A stretch of DNA of 35,623 bases from Treponema sp. (GTDB lineage Bacteria > Spirochaetota > Spirochaetia > Treponematales > Treponemataceae): the NCBI GenBank assembly GCA_016296205.1, contig JAEDJS010000013.1, forward strand, positions 1 to 35,623, given 5' to 3'. The notes below the pieces were generated by a model, which was given only the letters and a program-made list of their open reading frames with translations, was not told the origin of the DNA and did no database searches. Below are positions 16,474-22,877 of this stretch, in pieces; position 1 is the first letter of the stretch, and the number at the start of each line of letters is the position of its first letter. The translations under genes and the position numbers were made by a program.

Positions 16474-17168
16474 TAGTTGTCTCCTTCAATTCTGCTGCGA
16501 GTTTTTTTAAGGGCAGTTAAAATCTGGTCGGAAGCGCCGTCAGAAGTTTTGGAACTTTTTCTTGAAGAAGTTGATTTTTTACCGGCAGGTTTTGCAGTAT
16601 CGTTTGTAAAATAAGTTTTCTTACCTTTAAAACCATTTGGCATAAAAATCTCAAGAAGTTCTTCAAAGGTATTTGGTTTTGTAGTATTGTTAACTTTATC
16701 TGCATAGGTGTTCATTGCATTAATAGTTTCCACATCAGTAATCTGGCTGATAAGGTTAATTCCACCGTCTGTAACTCCAAGAACATAGCAGTTCTGCTGA
16801 ATTGTTACTATCTGAACACTTTTCCCGGGAGCCAGATTGATTGACGCAACCCGCCGCAAAAAAGGATCATCACTTGGCTTGACTTCCGTTCCTTTTTTTA
16901 CAAGTTTCATTACAAACCAGATTAAAAGAATAACGATTACAAGAACTAAAACCATTCTTACAAAAACCCAGAAACCATTTGGCGACCTTTCTGTAACTGT
17001 AGCAGAATCTGTATCAAGAATAATTGAATTTTCTCCAGTAGGAACATCAGTAGAAACTGACTCAAGGTTTACATTGGATTCAGAATTTGAATTCTGAGCA
17101 AAACTGAAATTTGAAAACAAAAACAGAAATGCAGCAAAAACTGCAAATGATTTAAAAGAAACTTTCAT
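16473..17168 (-). CDS. fliO: Flagellar biosynthetic protein FliO (FliZ-like)
   Basis: Membrane protein that assists assembly of the FliP ring. Starting at the ATG at 17168, preceded by GGTGGG, the 231 residues begin with a signal sequence (MKVSFKSFAVFAAFLFLF) followed by an acidic/polar exported segment. One membrane helix (about 67-93, FVRMVLVLVIVILLIWFVMK) precedes the conserved cytoplasmic domain LRRVASINLAPGKSVQIV, which identifies FliO. The tail is Ser/Lys-rich (KKSTSSRKSSKT) and probably disordered. An in-frame ATG at 17198 would add ten residues but lacks a comparable ribosome site. The signal plus single-helix layout matches spirochaete FliO rather than the short enterobacterial form. 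Confidence 0.88.
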   Translation of the reverse strand: MKVSFKSFAVFAAFLFLFSNFSFAQNSNSESNVNLESVSTDVPTGENSIILDTDSATVTERSPNGFWVFVRMVLVLVIVILLIWFVMKLVKKGTEVKPSDDPFLRRVASINLAPGKSVQIVTIQQNCYVLGVTDGGINLISQITDVETINAMNTYADKVNNTTKPNTFEELLEIFMPNGFKGKKTYFTNDTAKPAGKKSTSSRKSSKTSDGASDQILTALKKTRSRIEGDN

Positions 17169-17228
17169 TAATCCCACCCATTTTAGCCCTATCCCCATAA
17201 GGCAAAAAATTTATTTTTAAAATAAACT

Positions 17229-17259
17229 TGCCGCGGCTCAAGATTAATGAACCACGGCA
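17229..17259 (-). terminator. Strong stem-loop between fliY and fliO
   Basis: In the minus-strand transcript two 12-base arms (17248-17259 and 17229-17240) form a continuous 12-pair stem containing two G.U pairs, with a 7-base loop. On the plus strand the same two positions are C-A mismatches, so the hairpin is built for the minus-strand RNA. It begins 11 bases after the fliY stop. The following bases are U-rich (AGUUUAUUUU) but without a clean U run, so it may be a partial terminator or an mRNA processing/stability element. Confidence 0.65.
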
Positions 17260-17270
17260 TTGATTTTTAA

Positions 17271-18497
17271 TTACATTGAAGAAGAAACCTGCTGAATTGC
17301 AGGAAGAATTTCTGTAACACGAACACCGAAGTTTTCGTCAATAACAACAACTTCTCCCTTAGCAATTGGTTTATGGTTAACAAGAATGTCTACAGCTTCA
17401 CCGGCAAGTTTATCAAGCTCGATGATTGTACCTTCACCCATGCCAAGAATTTCTTTAATAGTTTTTTTACAGTGTCCCAGTTCTACGGTCATTTCCATGT
17501 AAACGTCCATGATAAGACCGATATTTCCCTGTTCAGAGCTTGGAATACCGTTGGCAAGATTTGGGAACTGCAGAGACTGAACATTTGGAGTATTAAACTG
17601 CATTCCGCCACCCTGAGGCATCATCTGACCACCCATCTGGTTCATGCCACCCATTGGTGCACCCATATTCATGCCTGCCATGTTCATTCCACCCATTGGT
17701 GAGCCCATCATAGCACCCATATTCATATTGTTTTGAGCACCGCCCATCGGGTTATTCATCATACCGCCCATTGGATTTCCGCCTGCAAGATTTCCCATGC
17801 TTGCAAGATCAGCAGAGTTAAGTGCTCCTGTCCCAAAATCAGAACCAGAATTTCCGCCTAAAGCTTTAGCCATTCCTTCTGCAACAGAACCGCTTACTGC
17901 TTCCCACAAAGTATAAGGCTCTCCGTCTACAGTAACAGGATATGTAAACAAGGCAAAAATTCCCTGAGGCATTCTAACCATTGGTTTTGGCTGATGAACT
18001 GCTTCTGGAGCATTAGCAGCAAGTCCAGAAAGCTTTCCATCTTTGGTAAGAGCTGTAATTTCTGAACCAGAATGCTGAGCCACAACTTCAGAAATAATTG
18101 AAAGCCCCATTTCACTGAGCTCCGGTTCATCTTCTTTATTAATAAGCCCAATAAGTTTCTGAGCAAATTCCGGAGAAAAAATAAACAGGTGATCACCATT
18201 CAATGTAGCATTGAAATCTGCCATAACAGCAACAACTACTTCCGGAATCTTTGCAAGTACCTGATCTCTGCCTAAGGCTTCTACCATAGGTACATCTGCA
18301 ATAACTTCCTTACCCGTCATTGTTTTAAGAGACTGAGCAAGGTTTTCTTTTACTTCATCTGCAAAACCTGTAAGAATAGTTGTGTCAATGTTTGCGTTTG
18401 GAACAATCATGCTGCTTCCACCAGCGGACAAGCCGCCCATATCAACTCCTGAAAGCAAAGCATCAATTTCTGCCTGTGAAATAGCACCGTCACTCAT
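17271..18497 (-). CDS. fliY: Flagellar motor switch protein FliY (FliN-type) with Met/Gly-rich linker
   Basis: Component of the C-ring switch complex with FliM and FliG. The 408 residues start with a short EIDALLSG motif (8-16) like that of FliM, which in FliM binds phosphorylated CheY. A CheC-like domain spans about 35-200. A linker, about 225-310, is dominated by Met, Gly, Asn and Pro (PMGGMMNNPMGGAQNN and similar steps). A SpoA/FliN domain (about 325-405) ends in ILPAIQQVSSSM. The CheC-type E-x-x-N phosphatase signatures look degraded: the clearest candidate reads SEMGLSII, with Leu where Asn is expected. The gene overlaps fliM by four bases (ATGA) and is followed by a strong hairpin. Confidence 0.93.
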   Translation of the reverse strand: MSDGAISQAEIDALLSGVDMGGLSAGGSSMIVPNANIDTTILTGFADEVKENLAQSLKTMTGKEVIADVPMVEALGRDQVLAKIPEVVVAVMADFNATLNGDHLFIFSPEFAQKLIGLINKEDEPELSEMGLSIISEVVAQHSGSEITALTKDGKLSGLAANAPEAVHQPKPMVRMPQGIFALFTYPVTVDGEPYTLWEAVSGSVAEGMAKALGGNSGSDFGTGALNSADLASMGNLAGGNPMGGMMNNPMGGAQNNMNMGAMMGSPMGGMNMAGMNMGAPMGGMNQMGGQMMPQGGGMQFNTPNVQSLQFPNLANGIPSSEQGNIGLIMDVYMEMTVELGHCKKTIKEILGMGEGTIIELDKLAGEAVDILVNHKPIAKGEVVVIDENFGVRVTEILPAIQQVSSSM

Positions 18498-19528
18498 AAT
18501 GTATCATCTCCTTCTGCGGATAATTCTTCAAATTCTTCTGAATCATTGTCATCTATTTTACCAATAACCTGAACGGCCATTTTTTTACCAACAACACCAG
18601 GCTGGCAATAAAATTTCTTTACATTACCAACACTTAAAGTAAGAGGTTCCCCAACCCTTACATTTGGAAGACGAATAACATCTCCCAGGTGAAGATTTAC
18701 AACATCCCTGATTGGAAGATTGATTGCACCAATTTCTGCAACAACATCCATGTCTACATCACGGAGTTTTTCTTTAATAGTTCCCATATACTGAGTAGTT
18801 GAACTTCTTCGTACACTACTAAACCAGAACTGAGAAGAAAGCTTTGAAACAACCGGTTCAATTGTAAGGTAAGGAATACAAATATTCATCATACCTTCTT
18901 CATCACCGATTTTAGTACTCATAGTAATAAGAACGACCATTTCGTTAGGAGGAACAATCTGAGCAAACTGAGGGTTAGTTTCAATCTGTCCAAGTCTAGG
19001 TCTAAGGTCAATTACCTGAGTCCAGGCTTCACGCATATTTGCAAGAATACGAACAATAATACCTTCCATAACTGACTGTTCAATATCTGTAAGATCACGG
19101 CTAACCTTTGCTCCAGTATTTCCATTGCCACCAAACAAGCGGTCAATCATTGTAAATGTAATTGCCGGATCAATTTCAAGTATGGCGTTTCCTTTAAGAG
19201 GATCCATGTTGATAACGGCAAGAGTTGTTGGAGAAGGAATTGAACGAAGGAATTCCTCATAAGTAAGCTGATCTACTGACTCAACGTGAACATGAACAAG
19301 AGAACGAAGCTGTGCAGAAAGGCTTGTTGTAGTAAGACGGGCAAAAGTTTCGTGCATGTTTGAAATTGTACGAAGCTGTTCTTTTGAGAATTTGTCCGGG
19401 CGTTTAAAATCATAAATTTTAATTTTACGGGTGTCTTGAACCGGTTTAAAATCTTCACCGGCGCTTTCACCTGAGCTGATTGCCTGGAGGAGCTGGTCAA
19501 TTTCGTCTTGTGACAAAACCTCGTTCAT
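18494..19528 (-). CDS. fliM: Flagellar motor switch protein FliM
   Basis: C-ring protein that receives phosphorylated CheY and reverses rotation. It has 344 residues, near the usual 330-350. The N-terminal CheY-P binding peptide LSQDEIDQLLQAI is at 5-17. The middle domain (about 45-230) includes YEEFLRSIPSPTTLAVINMD and the conserved MIDRLFGGNG, and the SpoA domain (about 245-325) contains INLPIRDVVNLHLGDVIRLP. The C-terminal acidic stretch DDNDSEEFEELSAEGDD is unremarkable for spirochaetes. It sits between fliL and fliY and is probably co-transcribed with fliL from the promoter before fliL. Confidence 0.97.
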   Translation of the reverse strand: MNEVLSQDEIDQLLQAISSGESAGEDFKPVQDTRKIKIYDFKRPDKFSKEQLRTISNMHETFARLTTTSLSAQLRSLVHVHVESVDQLTYEEFLRSIPSPTTLAVINMDPLKGNAILEIDPAITFTMIDRLFGGNGNTGAKVSRDLTDIEQSVMEGIIVRILANMREAWTQVIDLRPRLGQIETNPQFAQIVPPNEMVVLITMSTKIGDEEGMMNICIPYLTIEPVVSKLSSQFWFSSVRRSSTTQYMGTIKEKLRDVDMDVVAEIGAINLPIRDVVNLHLGDVIRLPNVRVGEPLTLSVGNVKKFYCQPGVVGKKMAVQVIGKIDDNDSEEFEELSAEGDDTL

Positions 19529-19550
19529 CTGAATACCACCTTAATGCAGA

Positions 19551-20105
19551 TTAATACTGCTTAACAACATCTTTTGTTACAAACTTAACGTCACGGATTC
19601 TTGCCTTTCTGCTCAAAAGGTCATCATTAATCTGGTCACGAATCTGAATACTCAAATTCTTTTCATTCTGTGGTTTAAGTTCTTCGTAAGTTCTTTCTGA
19701 AAAATAACGTCTGAGAAAGTCGCGGATTTCAACTGTTCTCTGAGTAATTTCTGTTGAAGTTACTTTGTCGTCTTTTTTGTAACCTAATGCAACCTGAACA
19801 ACAACACTGGCAGGAAGTTCATCATTAGACTGAGTTCTAATCTGTTCGAGGGAAGTATACCAGTCATAAATTTCTCGTTCTTCCTGATATTCAAGGCTTA
19901 CAGGAACAGAAGTCTGCTTTTTCCCGCCTTTTCCCATAATCAACACTGTAATAACAACTACTGTTACGATAAAAATTACTGCTGCAACACCAATTGCTAC
20001 GAATTTTAAAATCTGAGGAATAATACCTTTTGCGCCACCCTTTCTTGAGCCTGTATCTACACTTGTATCATCACCAAAGCCCATGTCTGCGTTTTCGTCT
20101 GCCAT
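19551..20105 (-). CDS. fliL: Flagellar basal body-associated protein FliL
   Basis: Single-span inner-membrane protein that associates with the stator and modulates motor function. I start it at the ATG at 20105, preceded by GGAGG five bases upstream, giving 184 residues; a TTG at 20117 opens the frame but lies inside the ribosome site. A Gly/Asp-rich cytoplasmic N terminus is followed by a membrane helix (about 27-50, ILKFVAIGVAAVIFIVTVVV) and a periplasmic domain. The C terminus contains RDFLRRYFSERTYEEL and LLSRKARIRDVKFVTKDVV, typical of FliL. A strong sigma-70 promoter just upstream suggests it begins its own transcription unit. Confidence 0.94.
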   Translation of the reverse strand: MADENADMGFGDDTSVDTGSRKGGAKGIIPQILKFVAIGVAAVIFIVTVVVITVLIMGKGGKKQTSVPVSLEYQEEREIYDWYTSLEQIRTQSNDELPASVVVQVALGYKKDDKVTSTEITQRTVEIRDFLRRYFSERTYEELKPQNEKNLSIQIRDQINDDLLSRKARIRDVKFVTKDVVKQY

Positions 20106-20130
20106 TTTATCCTCCAATTAAAACATTAAA

Positions 20131-20159
20131 ATTATAATCTATTTTTTTTTATTTTTCAA
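20131..20159 (-). promoter_or_regulatory. Sigma-70 type promoter before fliL
   Basis: On the minus strand TTGAAA (20154-20159) and a perfect TATAAT (20131-20136) are separated by exactly 17 bases of A-rich spacer. The predicted start near 20124 leaves a leader of about 19 bases carrying GGAGG before the fliL ATG at 20105. This is the best sigma-70 match in the flagellar cluster and lies directly after the motB stem-loop. Confidence 0.75.
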
Positions 20160-20164
20160 TCAAA

Positions 20165-20186
20165 ATAACCATATTAGTATGATTAT
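20165..20186 (-). terminator. Stem-loop after motB
   Basis: In the minus-strand transcript ATAATCATA (20186-20178) pairs with TATGGTTAT (20173-20165) as nine pairs including one G.U, around the 4-base loop CTAA. The hairpin begins four bases after the motB stop and is followed by UUU then G. It is AT-rich and the U run is short, so it is at best a partial terminator. The wobble pairs only on the minus strand. Confidence 0.45.
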
Positions 20187-20190
20187 CGGA

Positions 20191-20910
20191 TTAAAAGTGC
20201 CCTTCATCAAGCATTATTATATCAACACGGCGATTGTAAGCCCTTGTTTCCGGTGTATCATTTACTGTATAAGGCCTTGTGTCGGCATATCCTGCAATAC
20301 TGAATGATTTTTCTTCTACACCAAAATCACTTAAATAATGCAGAACATTGGCGGCTCTCTGACTTGAAAGCTCCCAGTTGCTTTTAAATCCTGAATCACT
20401 GGAAACTGGTGTATTATCTGTATGACCTTCAATTCTGAACCGTCTGCCTTTTACTTCTTCACTATTAAAGAATTTAGAAAGCCTTAGCAAAGTATCTCTG
20501 CTTTCTTCCATATTTAGATCAGCGCTGCCTTCATCAAAAAAGGAATCGCTCATCAGTGTAATTACAAGACCTCGTTCATCACTGGTAATTGTAATTTTAT
20601 TTGTCTTAATATCCGGCTGAAAAATACTTACTGCCTTTTTCTTTGCTGTTCCAAGATTACGTCCTCTTTCCGTGGAAGGAAGAGAGCTTACTGTGTTTCC
20701 TAAATCAGCAAGAGAACCTGCACTTGTTGAAATTCCACCACCTGAGGTTGAATTATTCAAAGAAGCTGCCAGTTCTGCCATTTGAATAGCATCTGTTTCG
20801 CTTGGATCATAAAGCATTACAAAGAAACAGAGCATAAGAGTAATCATGTCACCATAAGTACCCTGCCACGCAGTTGACGGCTTTTGGGGTTCACTTTTCT
20901 TTTTTGCCAT
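20191..20910 (-). CDS. motB: Flagellar stator protein MotB
   Basis: Peptidoglycan-anchored stator subunit that with MotA forms the ion channel driving rotation. It has 239 residues. The single membrane helix contains TYGDMITLMLCFFVMLYD, in which Asp21 is the conserved ion-carrying residue. A Ser/Gly-rich linker follows, then the OmpA-type peptidoglycan-binding domain (about 110-236) with FRIEGHTDNTPVS, WELSSQRAANVLHYL and ETRAYNRRVDIIML. The gene follows motA after about 19 bases. The ion used (H+ or Na+) cannot be read from the sequence with confidence. Confidence 0.96.
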   Translation of the reverse strand: MAKKKSEPQKPSTAWQGTYGDMITLMLCFFVMLYDPSETDAIQMAELAASLNNSTSGGGISTSAGSLADLGNTVSSLPSTERGRNLGTAKKKAVSIFQPDIKTNKITITSDERGLVITLMSDSFFDEGSADLNMEESRDTLLRLSKFFNSEEVKGRRFRIEGHTDNTPVSSDSGFKSNWELSSQRAANVLHYLSDFGVEEKSFSIAGYADTRPYTVNDTPETRAYNRRVDIIMLDEGHF

Positions 20911-20929
20911 AACAATTATCCCCGGTCAA

Positions 20930-21712
20930 TTAATCTTTAATAACGTCTGCTTCAATAGATTTTCTTGCTTTAGGATCCATGTATGTAAGAAGTTTTGTTG
21001 CAAGAATTCGAGGGTTATCACCAGCCTGAATTGAAAGAACACCTTCAATAATCATTTCTTTTACAAGCATTTCACGGCTGTTATGAGCAAGGAGTTTTCC
21101 TGCAAAAGGACCAAAAAGCCAGTTGGCAAGCCAGGAACCGTACAGTGTTGTAATCAACGCAGTAGCCATATTTGGACCCAAAGAACTTTTATCTTCAAGA
21201 TTACGAAGCATACCAATCAAACCAATAACTGTACCCATCATACCAAAACCAGGACCATATCCTGCCCAGGCGTTAAGCATATTAATCCATTCCATGTGGC
21301 GGGCTTCTATCTGTGCCATTTCTGTTTCCATAATATTGCGGATAACTGCACCATCAGTACCGTCAACAACAAGACGAAGTCCCTGCTTCATAAAAGGATC
21401 ATCAAGATCATCAAGTCCTTCTTCAAGTGCAAGGATACCTTCACGACGAGCTTTTTCACTTAATGCAACCATATTCTGCACAAGAGATTTTTCGCCATAA
21501 TCATGAGTTTTAAAAGTTCTGCCGATAATACCCCAAATTCCCAAAGCCTGTTTAATTGGAGAGTTAATAAACAAAGACATGTAGGAACCGCCCACTGTAA
21601 TAAAAAGTGACGGAACATCAACGATTCCGGAAATTTCACCACCTGATGAAAGAACACCAAGAAAAATTGCAGCAAAACCACCAATAAGACCAATTATTGT
21701 TGCTATATCCAT
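20930..21712 (-). CDS. motA: Flagellar stator protein MotA
   Basis: Stator subunit with four membrane helices that surrounds MotB and presses on the FliG ring. The 260 residues show helices near 2-22 and 30-50 and a pair near 150-200 (GYGPGFGMMGTVIGLIGML, then MATALITTLYGSWLANWLFG), which carry the conserved Pro and Gly positions of the channel. The cytoplasmic loop of about 60-140 holds SEKARREGILALEEGLDDL, including the charged residues that contact FliG. GAGGGG precedes the ATG. The gene follows flbD in the same order as in other treponemes. Confidence 0.97.
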   Translation of the reverse strand: MDIATIIGLIGGFAAIFLGVLSSGGEISGIVDVPSLFITVGGSYMSLFINSPIKQALGIWGIIGRTFKTHDYGEKSLVQNMVALSEKARREGILALEEGLDDLDDPFMKQGLRLVVDGTDGAVIRNIMETEMAQIEARHMEWINMLNAWAGYGPGFGMMGTVIGLIGMLRNLEDKSSLGPNMATALITTLYGSWLANWLFGPFAGKLLAHNSREMLVKEMIIEGVLSIQAGDNPRILATKLLTYMDPKARKSIEADVIKD

Positions 21713-21748
21713 AAAGCCCCTCTTTTACCCTTTTATGTTCACAGCAAA

Positions 21749-21946
21749 TTATAATTCCTGACAGCTGATTCCAAGCTTAGACCTGTAATCGCAAATCTTT
21801 TCTATAATTTCCTGGGGAGAATTTTTTACTATTATTTTTTTGCCGGACAGCATTGTTATTGTAAGATCCGGATTAAGTTCCATACATTCAATCTGATGGG
21901 GATTAATCCAGTAGCTTGAACCGTCCAACCTGTTTACTTCAATCAT
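21749..21946 (-). CDS. flbD: Swarming motility protein FlbD/SwrD
   Basis: A 65-residue protein of the FlbD (SwrD) family, found between flgE and motA in spirochaetes and Firmicutes; in Bacillus SwrD raises flagellar power, apparently through the stator. The family pattern is clear: MIEVNRLDGSSYWINPHQIE, then LTITMLSGKKIIVKNSPQEI. It is unrelated to the Caulobacter regulator of the same name. Here it is the first gene of the cluster. The bases before the ATG (TATAGTGTT) contain no Shine-Dalgarno, and a -10-like box ends eight bases upstream, so the mRNA may be leaderless if that promoter is used. Confidence 0.9.
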   Translation of the reverse strand: MIEVNRLDGSSYWINPHQIECMELNPDLTITMLSGKKIIVKNSPQEIIEKICDYRSKLGISCQEL

Positions 21947-21954
21947 AACACTAT

Positions 21955-21983
21955 ATTTTGAATTGATTTTTAAATCCCGTCAA
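21955..21983 (-). promoter_or_regulatory. Sigma-70 type promoter abutting the flbD start
   Basis: On the minus strand TTGACG (21978-21983) and CAAAAT (21955-21960) are separated by 17 bases. The predicted start would be within two or three bases of the ATG at 21946, so transcripts would be leaderless or nearly so. The -10 matches four of six consensus bases. Confidence 0.5.
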
Positions 21984-22022
21984 GTAGTATTATTGATTTT
22001 TAAACAGTTTTCTCCATTTAAA

Positions 22023-22050
22023 ATTTCGGTTTTTTTAAAGCTTTAGTTTA
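22023..22050 (-). promoter_or_regulatory. Sigma-28-like site upstream of flbD
   Basis: On the minus strand TAAA (22047-22050) is followed after 16 bases by ACCGAAAT (22023-22030). The spacing and the CCGAAAT core are the same as in the site before fleN, though the first base of the -10 is A rather than G. It would give a leader of about 70 bases and make the main operon partly FliA-dependent. Confidence 0.4.
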
Positions 22051-22112
22051 GTACTTTTACTAAAAAGATTAAAAATTATAACAAAATCTTCATAGTATAA
22101 TTAAAAAAAATA

Positions 22113-22121
22113 TGATAAAAT
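22113..22121 (+). promoter_or_regulatory. Extended -10 element abutting the response regulator start
   Basis: TGATAAAAT (TGn plus TAAAAT) ends seven bases before the ATG at 22129, with no good -35 box and no Shine-Dalgarno (ACAAAGT precedes the ATG). A second -10-like TATAAT lies about 25 bases further upstream. The first would give a leaderless mRNA. Confidence 0.4.
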
Positions 22122-22128
22122 ACAAAGT

Positions 22129-22821
22129 ATGACTAACAAAATTCTTGTAATTGAAGACGTTATTGAGATGAGTGGACTTGTTTCCATGTATCTGGAAAAT
22201 GCAGGATTTGAAGTTGCCGTCTGTGAAAACGCTGAACTGGCACTGGAAAAACTCCAGGCACAATATGTTCCAAATTTAATTCTTCTTGACCTGAACCTTC
22301 CGGGAATGAGCGGATTTGACTTTCTTAAAAAAGTCCGGGAAGACTACAAAAAATCAATTCCAATTATTATTGTTTCTGCCAGAGACAGCGACGAAGACAT
22401 TATCAAAGGACTTGGCTTTGGTGCAGACGAATTTGTTACTAAACCATTCAGTCCAAAGGTACTGGTAGCCAGAGTTCAGGCAAAACTCAACAGACTTCTC
22501 CAGACAGAAGCAACAATGGAAGAAACAATCAGTTTTGGTGAATATACACTTTACTGCAATAGCTGCATCTTAAAAAAAGGAACAGAAAAAATGCAGCTTT
22601 CGGCAAAAGAATACGAAGTGCTTGAATATCTTTGCAGAAACAAAGACAAGGCTGTTACACCGGAACAAATTTATCAGACTGTATGGAAAACTCAGTTTGG
22701 TGATGTTACGGCAGTGGCAGTTTACATTCAGAGGCTTAGGAAAAAAATAGAAGTTGATCCTGCCAAACCTGAATACATAACAACAGAATTTGGCAACGGC
22801 TATAAATTTGTTACAAAGTAA
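22129..22821 (+). CDS. OmpR/PhoB-family response regulator
   Basis: DNA-binding response regulator of a two-component pair with the kinase gene that follows. The 230 residues form a receiver domain (about 1-118) with acidic pocket Glu9/Asp10, phospho-acceptor Asp54 in ILLDLNLPGM, Ser83 and Lys105 in VTKPFSP. A winged-helix domain (about 130-229) contains LSAKEYEVLEYLCRNKDKAV and the end TEFGNGYKF. All key residues are present. The target genes are unknown. It diverges from flbD across a 182-base spacer, so it could act on the flagellar promoter, but no repeated operator is visible there. A terminator-like hairpin separates it from its kinase. Confidence 0.95.
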   Translation: MTNKILVIEDVIEMSGLVSMYLENAGFEVAVCENAELALEKLQAQYVPNLILLDLNLPGMSGFDFLKKVREDYKKSIPIIIVSARDSDEDIIKGLGFGADEFVTKPFSPKVLVARVQAKLNRLLQTEATMEETISFGEYTLYCNSCILKKGTEKMQLSAKEYEVLEYLCRNKDKAVTPEQIYQTVWKTQFGDVTAVAVYIQRLRKKIEVDPAKPEYITTEFGNGYKFVTK

Positions 22822-22830
22822 TTATTCATG

Positions 22831-22866
22831 CAGCAGAACAGTTTAAGTTTTGCTGCTGTTTTTTTT
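22831..22866 (+). terminator. Terminator-like hairpin between regulator and kinase genes
   Basis: CAGCAG (22831-22836) pairs with CTGCTG (22853-22858); inner bases AAC and GTT can extend the stem. Eight T residues (22859-22866) follow at once. This is a textbook intrinsic terminator, yet it stands only 11 bases before the kinase ATG, and the T run leads straight into the GAGG ribosome site. It probably lowers kinase expression relative to the regulator. Confidence 0.7.
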
Positions 22867-22877
22867 GAGGAATCATA

